The notes beneath the pieces were generated by a model that did no database searches, was not told where the DNA came from, and saw nothing but the letters and a program-made list of their open reading frames with translations. A DNA stretch of 64,000 nt from Roseiarcus sp963813555 (lineage in GTDB: Bacteria > Pseudomonadota > Alphaproteobacteria > Rhizobiales > Beijerinckiaceae). The stretch is from assembly GCA_963813555.1 (NCBI GenBank), contig CAWEZX010000005.1, forward strand, positions 186,001-250,000, given 5' to 3'. Position numbers and translations under genes: made by a program. This document shows positions 37,242-44,697 of this stretch, in pieces (the first letter of the stretch is position 1; each line of letters opens with the position of its first letter).

Positions 37242-40216
37242 GCGGCTATCCGACGCCGCGTGAGGCCGCTCTTCGCTATGGCGGCGACGGCAGAAAAAAC
37301 GGCGGCGAGTACAAGGCGAAAGAAGGCTGCCCGCTGTGCGGCGGGACGCTCAAGTTCAAAGACCGCAGCGACAACTCGCCGGGCCTGCCGCTGTTCACGT
37401 GCTACGGCGCCGGCTGCGACCGCAAGGCGCTCGCCAAACGCATCGCCGCCGAGTTCGGGCTGACGCGCTCGCCACGGCGCGGTGGCGATCAGGCCAAGCC
37501 GTCGAATCACGCTCGACAAGCTCATGAGTCCAAGCCGCAACCATCCGACGACAAGGTCAAGGGCCAGGGCAAAAGCCCGGTCGAGCGTTTCGCTAGCGCT
37601 AAGCCGCTCGATCTCGCTGCGCCTCAGCCGTACTTGCTCAAGCGCGGCATTGACGCGACGCGCTTTCCTGGCGGCCTCGCCGACACGCTGCGCCTCGCGC
37701 CTCACGCTTGGAAGGACGGCGGCGGACGCTGGCGCCCGGCGCTCGTTGCGGCGCTCAGAGACAACGCGGGCTTAATCCGAGCGACGCTGACGACGTATTT
37801 GACGGCGGACAGCGCGAGCAAGCGCGACGACGAGCCGCAGAGGCGCACGCAAGGCAAACGCCAGGGCGCGGCCATCCGCATCGGCCCGGCGAGCGAGACG
37901 ATCGTCATCTGCGAAGGCCTCGAAGACGCCATGACGATCGGCCTGGCTCTCAACATGACGACGCGCGTGTGCGCGATCGCCGGCCATGATTTCACGAATT
38001 TCATTCCGCCCGACGACGCGCGCGAGATCGTCGTCGTCGCCGATCGCGACAAGGCCACCGCGAGCAAGCCGGACGGCGTGAGCTTGACTGCGGCGCGCAA
38101 GGCTGCGGCTGTCCTCGCCAAGGGCGGCGCCAGGGACGGCGCGGGGGATAACAAGCCAGGCGCGGAAAAAGCTGTGTCCGATCAAGGGTCGGCGGCGGAC
38201 GCTGAGTCCGCCGTGCCGCTCGAAATCCGCATCGCCATGCCGCCCCAGGGCGAGGCGATCGACGGCAAGCCGATCAAAGACATGAATGATTGCGTGCGCG
38301 GTAAGCAAGGCGAGGCGCAGGCCGAGGGCTTTCGCGCCGTCAAGCGCGCGATCGAGGCGGCTGTCCTGGCGCCGATGGAATCGGACGGCGAGGCCGTGTC
38401 GGATTCGGACGCCGACGACGCCAAGGAATTGAGCGACGCCGAATTTGACGCCCGGCTCGCCGAGGCGGCTAAGCTCGACGAGACGCAATATCTGCGCCGC
38501 CGCGCCAAGCTGGCGAAGGGGCTTGGCGTCGCCGCCAGCGTGCTCGACAGGCTGATCAAGACGTGGCGGGCGGCGCAGACTGCCGGCGACGGCCTGCCCG
38601 GCCAGCCGCTGATATTCGACGCAATCGAGCCGTGGCCGCACGCTGTAGATGGCGCGGCGCTGCTCGATGAATTATCGGCAGCGATTGGCCGCTACGTGAT
38701 TATGACGCCGCAGCAACGCGACGCCGTGACGCTGTGGGCGGTGTTCGCCCATGCGCACAATCTGCGCAACTTTGCGCCGCTGCTGATCGCCAAATCCGCC
38801 GTCAAGCGCAGCGGCAAATCGCTGCTGGCTGAAGTGTTAGAGCGGCTTGTCCCGCGCCCGCTCTATATCGCCGGGACGACGGCGGCCTTCATCGAGCGGG
38901 CCGTCGACGAGCATCGTTGCACGCTGATCATCGATGAGGCCGACCGGCTTCGGAAGGGCGATCAGGCGATGACTCAGCAAATCGACGCGCAACTGAATCG
39001 CTCTTTCAAGCGACGTGGCGCGCGCACCGGCAAGAATGTGCCCTTGCCGGGCGGCGGCTATGAGCCGCGCCTGTTTTCGACGTGGGCGCCGACGTTCATT
39101 GGCGGCATCGGCGATCAAGCGGACACCGCCGAAGATCGCGCCGTCATCATCAATCTTAGGCGCAAGCTTGTGTCCGAGTGGACGGCGCCGTTGCGCGACG
39201 AGGACGGCGGCGATCTAGTCATTCTGGGGCGCCAGATCGCCCGTTTCGTCGCCGACAACGAGGACCAACTCCGGACGATCAAGCCGCCAGCGCTCGACGT
39301 TGACAACGATCGGCTCAAAGACGCTTGGGAGCCTTTGCTCGCCGTCGCCGACGTGGCGGGCGGCGACTGGCCGCGCCGAGCGCGTGCGGCTGGAATCACG
39401 CTTTGCGGCTCAGTCGACGAGCGCGAGCAAATCGTCACGGTGCAATTGCTCGCCGACATCCGCGACATTTTCGACGGCGAGATCGTCCTCGATAAGGAAG
39501 GCGAGCCGATCGTCGATCTGTTCACCCGCGAGCCGCAACGTGAGGGCGGCGAGGGCGAGCGCATCGCCACCAAGCGGCTGCTCGAAAAGCTGTGCGCGCT
39601 TGACGAGCGCCCATGGCCCGCCTGGGGCAAGGCGAGAAAGCCCATAACCGACTTGGGGCTCGCCAAGCTGCTGAGGCCCTACGGGATACGATCGGGGACG
39701 ATTCGGCTGGCCGAGGGCGTGACGGCGAAAGGCTACCATCGGCGCGCCTTTGCGGACGCTTTCGCGCGATATTTGCCTACATCTCCCGTTTCAACCCGTC
39801 ACACCGTCACAAGTGGCGGAAAACAAGGGGACGCCGAGGATTCTCAACCCGTCACAAAAGAAAAATGTGACGGGTTGAAAAAGCCCGGAAAGGCCAATGT
39901 TTCTGCGGGTTGGGACTGCGTGACGGGTTCAAAAGGGGGGTATGGGGATAAAAAAGCATCTGAGGCCGATTCCGATGTTGTGGTGCAGCCTGGAATCATC
40001 GTCGCGGCGGCCCGCGAGATCGGCGTCGTTTTCACCCTTTCGCCCGAGCGCGATCTGTTCACCCTCGAATGGCGCGGCCCGCATGACGCGCTGATCGCCG
40101 ACGCCATTCGGGATAATTACGAGGCGATCTTGGGTTGGCTCACGCTCAAGGCGGACGGGGATAACGACGAGGGCCTTGCGGGCGGCGTGGCCATCGACGG
40201 CGAGGACAGCCGATGA
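37238..40216 (+). CDS. Replication protein: zinc finger, Toprim and DUF3631-like helicase
   Basis: The 992-residue protein has a CHC2-like zinc finger (Cys31, Cys34, Cys55, Cys60), a Toprim domain around residues 220-360 (TIVICEGLEDAMTIGLAL, VVVADRDKA), a P-loop near residue 520 (KRSGKS), Walker B TLIIDEADRL and a DUF3631-like end (LKDAWEPLLAVADVAGGDWP). Such primase-helicase proteins start replication of P4-like satellites and islands. The segment around residues 850-900 is low-complexity because its DNA carries repeats of TGTGACGGGTTGA, probably the origin. The last about 65 residues resume normal coding. Confidence 0.85.
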   Translation: MSGYPTPREAALRYGGDGRKNGGEYKAKEGCPLCGGTLKFKDRSDNSPGLPLFTCYGAGCDRKALAKRIAAEFGLTRSPRRGGDQAKPSNHARQAHESKPQPSDDKVKGQGKSPVERFASAKPLDLAAPQPYLLKRGIDATRFPGGLADTLRLAPHAWKDGGGRWRPALVAALRDNAGLIRATLTTYLTADSASKRDDEPQRRTQGKRQGAAIRIGPASETIVICEGLEDAMTIGLALNMTTRVCAIAGHDFTNFIPPDDAREIVVVADRDKATASKPDGVSLTAARKAAAVLAKGGARDGAGDNKPGAEKAVSDQGSAADAESAVPLEIRIAMPPQGEAIDGKPIKDMNDCVRGKQGEAQAEGFRAVKRAIEAAVLAPMESDGEAVSDSDADDAKELSDAEFDARLAEAAKLDETQYLRRRAKLAKGLGVAASVLDRLIKTWRAAQTAGDGLPGQPLIFDAIEPWPHAVDGAALLDELSAAIGRYVIMTPQQRDAVTLWAVFAHAHNLRNFAPLLIAKSAVKRSGKSLLAEVLERLVPRPLYIAGTTAAFIERAVDEHRCTLIIDEADRLRKGDQAMTQQIDAQLNRSFKRRGARTGKNVPLPGGGYEPRLFSTWAPTFIGGIGDQADTAEDRAVIINLRRKLVSEWTAPLRDEDGGDLVILGRQIARFVADNEDQLRTIKPPALDVDNDRLKDAWEPLLAVADVAGGDWPRRARAAGITLCGSVDEREQIVTVQLLADIRDIFDGEIVLDKEGEPIVDLFTREPQREGGEGERIATKRLLEKLCALDERPWPAWGKARKPITDLGLAKLLRPYGIRSGTIRLAEGVTAKGYHRRAFADAFARYLPTSPVSTRHTVTSGGKQGDAEDSQPVTKEKCDGLKKPGKANVSAGWDCVTGSKGGYGDKKASEADSDVVVQPGIIVAAAREIGVVFTLSPERDLFTLEWRGPHDALIADAIRDNYEAILGWLTLKADGDNDEGLAGGVAIDGEDSR
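39789..39931 (+). repeat. Iteron-like repeats within replication gene (candidate origin)
   Basis: TCAACCCGTCACA occurs at 39791-39803 and 39844-39856, its inverse TGTGACGGGTTGA at 39866-39878, and GTGACGGGTTCA at 39920-39931. An extra CCGTCACA is at 39804-39811. The central pair forms a perfect 13-bp inverted repeat with a 9-base A-rich gap. Repeated sites inside the gene of an initiator/primase look like binding sites for that protein. Confidence 0.65.
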
Positions 40217-40335
40217 CCGCTGCGCCGCCCGTCCCGCTCGCTTGGCTGAAAGCGCGGTTAAGAGTTGACCGTGGCGGACTTGGTAAGTTGCCATTAACTG
40301 TCGTTGCGGCATACTCCTGCCTTAAGGGGGCCGCC

Positions 40336-40992
40336 ATGGAGTTCATCGAGCGCGTCGCGCCTGTCGTGGACGAAACGATCTCGTCGTTGGCGAAAGCCAA
40401 GTTCGTGGTCGACCCAATTGCCGGGCCTCATTACTCTCGCGTAACTAGCATCGTAAGCTCGGCGTACAAGCGGCATGGGCATATTCTAGAGGTCGCGTTG
40501 CGAGAGAGTTTGCGCGACAGCAATCGGCACAAAGTGTGGCAAGATAGTCTGTTTAAGGTATCACGCGAAGCTGACGCGCTCGCGAACTCGCAAGACCTAG
40601 ACGCCTGCCGCCAATCGTCACTCCCGTATGGCAATTCCGTCCGCACGCTCCAAATCGACATGGTTGCGTTCGACGAAGCAGACCAGTCGATCCGTGCCTA
40701 TGAGATCAAACGCGGAAACGGCCAATTCGACTCTGGCAAGATCAGATCGATAACCCGCGATCTGATGTGCGTCCAAGTGCTGCTCAGAAGCTACGGCGAG
40801 TTTTCCAAACTGAAGCCTGCGGAAGCGGAGTCGAAAATCATCTTCTATTACGGCGTGCGTTCCATACCGCGCCCGTGGTCGCTAGTCGGCAAGGAGCTTG
40901 ACGCTCATTTTGGGTTTCCCGTCGTTGAGAAGATCGAACAGGCAAATGACTATTTCCGCACACAACTCAGTGACCTTCTCGAAGCAGCATAA
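40336..40992 (+). CDS. PD-(D/E)xK nuclease, probable restriction-type endonuclease
   Basis: The 218-residue protein carries Glu52 on a helix (GHILEVALRESLRD), Asp108 in TLQIDMVAFDE and Glu123-Ile-Lys125 in AYEIKRGNG: a complete PD-(D/E)xK core. AAGGGGG lies 6 bases before ATG 40336; the reading can be extended to 40213 but those 41 residues look unrelated. The gene overlaps the MT-A70 methylase gene by 47 bases. The pairing suggests a restriction-modification system with methylase downstream; the target sequence is unknown. Composition is lower in GC than in the replication gene. Confidence 0.72.
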   Translation: MEFIERVAPVVDETISSLAKAKFVVDPIAGPHYSRVTSIVSSAYKRHGHILEVALRESLRDSNRHKVWQDSLFKVSREADALANSQDLDACRQSSLPYGNSVRTLQIDMVAFDEADQSIRAYEIKRGNGQFDSGKIRSITRDLMCVQVLLRSYGEFSKLKPAEAESKIIFYYGVRSIPRPWSLVGKELDAHFGFPVVEKIEQANDYFRTQLSDLLEAA

Positions 40993-41587
40993 GTACGGCG
41001 TGATCTATGCCGATCCGCCTTGGTCCTTTCGCAATTGGAGCGCCAAGGGGACAGGGCGAAACGCCGTCTCGCACTATGATTGCCTCGATTTAGGGGAACT
41101 AGCCCGGTTGCCGATCGCAGACCTAGCAGCGCCGGACTGCGTATTATTTCTCTGGGCCGTGGACCCGCTCCTACACCGCGCTATGGAACTCATCCAAGGA
41201 TGGGGTTTTGAGTACAAGACTGTCGCCTTCTACTGGGTGAAGCTCAACACAAAAGCAAAGCACGGCGCGGACTTTTTCACCGGTCTCGGATATTGGACGA
41301 GAGCGAATCCTGAACAATGTTTAATGGCAACTCGGGGCAAGCCGACGAGACGTGCGAAGGATGTTCGACGTCTCGTGGTCGAAGGTCGGCGCGAACACAG
41401 TCGAAAACCGGATTGCGTGCGCGATCGCATCGAGCGTCTAGTCGGCGGTCCCTACCTCGAACTGTTCGCTCGCGAGACGAAGCCCGGATGGGATTGCCTG
41501 GGGGATCAAGCTGGCCTGTTTGATGCGGGGCCGATCAGAACTCGGCGACAGCCATCTCGCTTAGTCGAGACGCCGTTGCTGATTTGA
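40946..41587 (+). CDS. MT-A70-family adenine N6 DNA methyltransferase
   Basis: The 213-residue protein has the catalytic DPPW (residues 23-26) in YGVIYADPPWSFRNWSAKG, followed by SHYDCLDLGELARLPIADLA, LFLWAVDPLLHRAM and a C-terminal SAM-binding YLELFARETKPGWDCLG. MT-A70 proteins methylate adenine; phage and island versions protect DNA from restriction or act with a nuclease. The start at 40946 lies inside the nuclease gene, so the two are co-translated. Reading from 40898 is possible but unneeded. Confidence 0.88.
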   Translation: MTISAHNSVTFSKQHKYGVIYADPPWSFRNWSAKGTGRNAVSHYDCLDLGELARLPIADLAAPDCVLFLWAVDPLLHRAMELIQGWGFEYKTVAFYWVKLNTKAKHGADFFTGLGYWTRANPEQCLMATRGKPTRRAKDVRRLVVEGRREHSRKPDCVRDRIERLVGGPYLELFARETKPGWDCLGDQAGLFDAGPIRTRRQPSRLVETPLLI

Positions 41588-41774
41588 CACTCGTTCGACC
41601 ACGCCGAGGGCGGAGTCTGTGTCCGCCGAGGCCCTTTGACGAGACGCGCCTTTTCCCGCTTTCCGGCCCGCGTCCCTAGCGCCATCCCTAGCGGGCCGCC
41701 GCGACGCGGCATAAGCTTGAGCCGAGGGCCGCCGCTTTTCGAAGCGCGCCAGGACAAGACGAAGGGAGTCCGCC

Positions 41775-42407
41775 ATGTCGCCCGCCGACACGCTGAGCCG
41801 AATCAATCGCTCGCTCGATCGCATCGAGCGCGTCGCGGAAAGTCGCGCCGACGAAGCCGAGCGCGAGATCGAAGCCGAGCGCGAGCGCGAAGCCGAGGCC
41901 CGCCGCGATCAGGCGCGCCGTCACGCCGACGCTTGCCGAAGACACGGCGAAAAATATTCCGACGCTTTCGACGCCCACGGCGTCCGCATGCCGCCGCCGA
42001 TCGACAATGAATTTCCTGGCGATTATCGAAGGCGCTTGCTGCAACGGCTCATGGACAAGCTGCCCGAAGATCACGAATTGTCGGGCATCACAGCCGCCGA
42101 CCTCAGCCGCGACGCAATCAAGATCGTCGAGCCGAGGGCGATCGAAGCCGCGAAGGCCGAAGGCGAAAGGCCGAGCGAGGAGAATCTGCCCGCTGACGGC
42201 TCGTTGATCGCCCGTCATCGCACTGACGATCTCGGCCAGCGCCGCATCGAATGGCATGGCCGCGAGAGCTTCATCAAAGCGCTATCCCTACCCGGTAAGC
42301 GCGTCGTCGCCATCCACACGCCGCGCGGCTCGCACTTATTCGCCGGCGCGCTTCGCGAGGGCATGAGCGTCGAGGGCCGTTCGCTCAATTCGGGCCTTTG
42401 GCAATAG
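41775..42407 (+). CDS. Island protein with N-terminal coiled coil
   Basis: The 210-residue protein has a highly charged helical first third (ADEAEREIEAEREREAEARR), then a globular part (YRRRLLQRLMDKLPEDHELS, GSLIARHRTDDLGQRRIEWH) and FAGALREGMS near the end. It resembles conserved hypothetical proteins of phage-like elements; I do not recognise a function. AGGACAAGAC at 41751-41760 and GAAGGGAG precede ATG 41775. A 187-base gap before it contains only inverted GC-rich repeats. Confidence 0.55.
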   Translation: MSPADTLSRINRSLDRIERVAESRADEAEREIEAEREREAEARRDQARRHADACRRHGEKYSDAFDAHGVRMPPPIDNEFPGDYRRRLLQRLMDKLPEDHELSGITAADLSRDAIKIVEPRAIEAAKAEGERPSEENLPADGSLIARHRTDDLGQRRIEWHGRESFIKALSLPGKRVVAIHTPRGSHLFAGALREGMSVEGRSLNSGLWQ

Positions 42408-42619
42408 GCCGCGCGCAAAATCCGCTAGGCTTGTTACTCCCTGTAGGACCGGTGTCCGCGCCGGATTGGATGGAGTTCACCCGCCAACGGCCGTTTCTCA
42501 CGCCCCCGCCGCGCCAGTGCCGCCAAATCTGCTTGAGACAATTGCCAATACCGCTAGATTGGGTCGGAATCTCTCGGTGGACTGCGACCTGTCAATTCCA
42601 GAGCCTCAGAACTGGCGCT

Positions 42620-43471
42620 ATGAAAAATATTGTGCTCATCGATGACGACTACGCTAGTGAAATATTGGTGGAGGCCATCGCGGCTCGCGGTTACGCGGTC
42701 CAGAGAATCAGTTCTGCTTCAGACGCATTGCAAGAGGTTGATACTATTGCTCGTGCTGACTTAGTCATACTCGATATAATTATGGAGAGGCCAGCAGAAT
42801 TACCAGGTATACGCGGAGCTAGAACCACGGGTTTGGGAATACTTACGGCTATCAGGGCGAAGAACGCTAGTTTGCCGATCGTCGTATTTTCTGGCACAGC
42901 TGACCGAATAGTGCTCGACGCGGTTTCCGGACTTCCTAATACCAAATTCCTGTCGAAGTGGAATAACCCAAGCCTGAAGGAGCTATTTCAAATAATCGAT
43001 GACTTATTGCAAACTTCACGCGATCAGATCGGCCCGTTCGTTTTTATTGTTCATGGGCACGACGATGCAGAAAAGCTTGCGGTAAAAAACTACCTTCAAA
43101 ACAACCTTGGCTTCCCAGAGCCGATTATACTCCATGAAAAGCCAAACTTGGGGCGCACAATTATAGAAAAACTTGAAGATTATACCGGTCAGATCGACGT
43201 GTGCGTTGTTATACTTACGCCGGACGACAAGATGGCTGACCCAACTGAAGGGGACAATGCGAAGCGTCGAGCACGACAAAACGTTATCTTTGAACTTGGA
43301 TATTTTATGGGAGTTTTTGGTAGGACTTCAGGCAAGGTCATATTGTTGCATAAAGGCGAACTCGACCTGCCAAGCGATATTCGTGGCCTCTTATACATAG
43401 ATATTTCCAATGGAATTTTGGCCGCGGGAGAGATGATACGCAAGGAGCTTTCAGATGTCATCGGCTCTTGA
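42620..43471 (+). CDS. Receiver-TIR fusion protein (REC + PF10137/Cap12-like TIR effector)
   Basis: The 283-residue protein fuses two domains. Residues 1-130 are a complete receiver: acidic pocket Asp8-Asp10, phospho-acceptor Asp52 in LVILDIIME, Ser91 and Lys113. Residues 139-283 are a TIR-like domain: FIVHGHDDAEK, LHEKPNLGRTIIEKLED, ILTPDD and RRARQNVIFELGYF, with Glu225 as likely catalytic residue, and LPSDIRGLLYI. In CBASS and Pycsar such TIRs degrade NAD+ when a cyclic nucleotide binds a partner domain; here the partner is a receiver. ATG 42620 starts the receiver exactly. Its stop is overlapped by the kinase gene. The region is AT-richer than the rest of the island. Confidence 0.9.
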   Translation: MKNIVLIDDDYASEILVEAIAARGYAVQRISSASDALQEVDTIARADLVILDIIMERPAELPGIRGARTTGLGILTAIRAKNASLPIVVFSGTADRIVLDAVSGLPNTKFLSKWNNPSLKELFQIIDDLLQTSRDQIGPFVFIVHGHDDAEKLAVKNYLQNNLGFPEPIILHEKPNLGRTIIEKLEDYTGQIDVCVVILTPDDKMADPTEGDNAKRRARQNVIFELGYFMGVFGRTSGKVILLHKGELDLPSDIRGLLYIDISNGILAAGEMIRKELSDVIGS

Positions 43472-44297
43472 CTCGAACGGTGCAAAAATTGCGGAATTGG
43501 AGCGGAAATGCAACAAACTCCAAGAACAGCTAGAACAGGTAAAAGCTGAACAAGTTGAATACCTTCAGAACGTGTCACATCAGTTGGTTGCGCCTCTGAA
43601 CGCAATCAAATGGCATATTGAAAATTTAACCGCGGGCCGGCTGAATATTGAACGGGCACAGAAGGTTTTGCGGTCAGTCTACTCGCAATCAACAATTGCA
43701 GTGCACCTCGCAAAGAATTTCGCTCTAATGTCTAATCTTGAAGCTGATCATGCTCTTACCTCACTTAAGGAGCCGCTGCAGCCTGTTTCCTTATGCGCCT
43801 TGGTGATCAATCTGGCGGACGATTTTCAGCCTCTAGGCTGGGATAGAAACGTCCAGATTCGAGTTGAGAAAGATAATTTTGATCTAGCACCAGATGTCCT
43901 TGCGATGAAGCCCTTGATTAGTCAAGTGTTTAGCAATATCATCGAGAATGCAGTTAAATATTCATTTGATCAGTCGGAGATCACAATTAGTGGGCGGCAT
44001 GTGAAGGAAAAGGGGTCGGTTGCGGTTTATGTCCGGAGCCGTGGGATTCCTCTACCAAGCAACGTAAACACGATATTTGAGCGCGGGTTTAGAAGTGATC
44101 AGGCTAAGAGCAGGTATCCTGCTGGCACTGGGTTCGGACTATACATCGCGAAGCGGATAGTCGATCTGCATCGTGGGACTATAGCTGCGCGAATGCTCGA
44201 TCGATCAGAGGCCGTGTTTGCCGTCTCTCTCTCAGTTAGCGCACTAGAAGGAAAGGCTCGTCTTCGCGATGCAAAAGGCAGTACTTCTGGTAGATGA
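43455..44297 (+). CDS. Soluble sensor histidine kinase of the TIR cassette
   Basis: The 280-residue protein has no membrane helix or PAS/GAF domain. A coiled coil (residues 11-36, KIAELERKCNKLQEQLEQVK) leads to the dimerisation/phospho-acceptor helix with His42 in VSHQLVAPLNAIKW, then a HATPase: FSNIIENAVKYS, a degenerate G1 (VRSRGIPLP), IFERGFRS and GTGFGLYIAKRIVDLH. AAGGAG lies 8 bases before ATG 43455, which overlaps the REC-TIR gene by 17 bases. It probably phosphorylates the two receivers encoded beside it. What it senses is not visible; input may come by protein-protein contact. Confidence 0.9.
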   Translation: MSSALDSNGAKIAELERKCNKLQEQLEQVKAEQVEYLQNVSHQLVAPLNAIKWHIENLTAGRLNIERAQKVLRSVYSQSTIAVHLAKNFALMSNLEADHALTSLKEPLQPVSLCALVINLADDFQPLGWDRNVQIRVEKDNFDLAPDVLAMKPLISQVFSNIIENAVKYSFDQSEITISGRHVKEKGSVAVYVRSRGIPLPSNVNTIFERGFRSDQAKSRYPAGTGFGLYIAKRIVDLHRGTIAARMLDRSEAVFAVSLSVSALEGKARLRDAKGSTSGR

Positions 44298-44697
44298 CGA
44301 GCAGGGATTCCTTGAGGGACTTGCCGATGCCTTAGAGTATGAGGGCTATCGGGTCATGAAAGCGAGAAACGCGGAGACGGCTCTCGAAATACTGCGTGAG
44401 GAGGAGGTCCACCTGGTAACTGTCGATATCATGCTTCCTCCTGGGGCTGGCCTGGAGGGTCAAATTGACAGTAGCAAAGCCGGCGTCTGGCTATGCGAGA
44501 AAATAACGAAGTCTCACCCAAAAGTGGACGTATTTTGTCTGAGCGTCGTCAGCGATCAAAAGACAATTCGTAAGGTCGAGTCCTACGGTGTGAGGTTTTT
44601 GCGCAAGGGTGAGACACCGCTTCGAACGGTTCTGAACATGATTAACTCTCGCCTCACGGGAATAGCATACTCTACGGATCGCCCCCCGCGCCGTTAA
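44269..44697 (+). CDS. Stand-alone receiver-domain protein of the TIR cassette
   Basis: The 142-residue protein is one receiver: VDDE (Asp9, Asp10), phospho-acceptor Asp53 in VTVDIMLPP, Ser92 in FCLSVVSD and Lys113. Like the REC-TIR receiver, it has a long loop after the phosphorylation site (PPGAGLEGQIDSSKAG). The gene overlaps the kinase by 29 bases. The TAA stop at 44695-44697 is the first three bases of the inserted IS terminus, so the original C-terminus may have been longer. It could act as a phosphate sink or shuttle controlling the REC-TIR protein. Confidence 0.87.
   Translation: MQKAVLLVDDEQGFLEGLADALEYEGYRVMKARNAETALEILREEEVHLVTVDIMLPPGAGLEGQIDSSKAGVWLCEKITKSHPKVDVFCLSVVSDQKTIRKVESYGVRFLRKGETPLRTVLNMINSRLTGIAYSTDRPPRR

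Noticed and set aside
40213..40335. Nuclease start overlapping the replication-gene stop
   Set aside because: The first 41 residues lack similarity to the rest, and ATG 40336 has a better ribosome-binding site; they could be a gene remnant.
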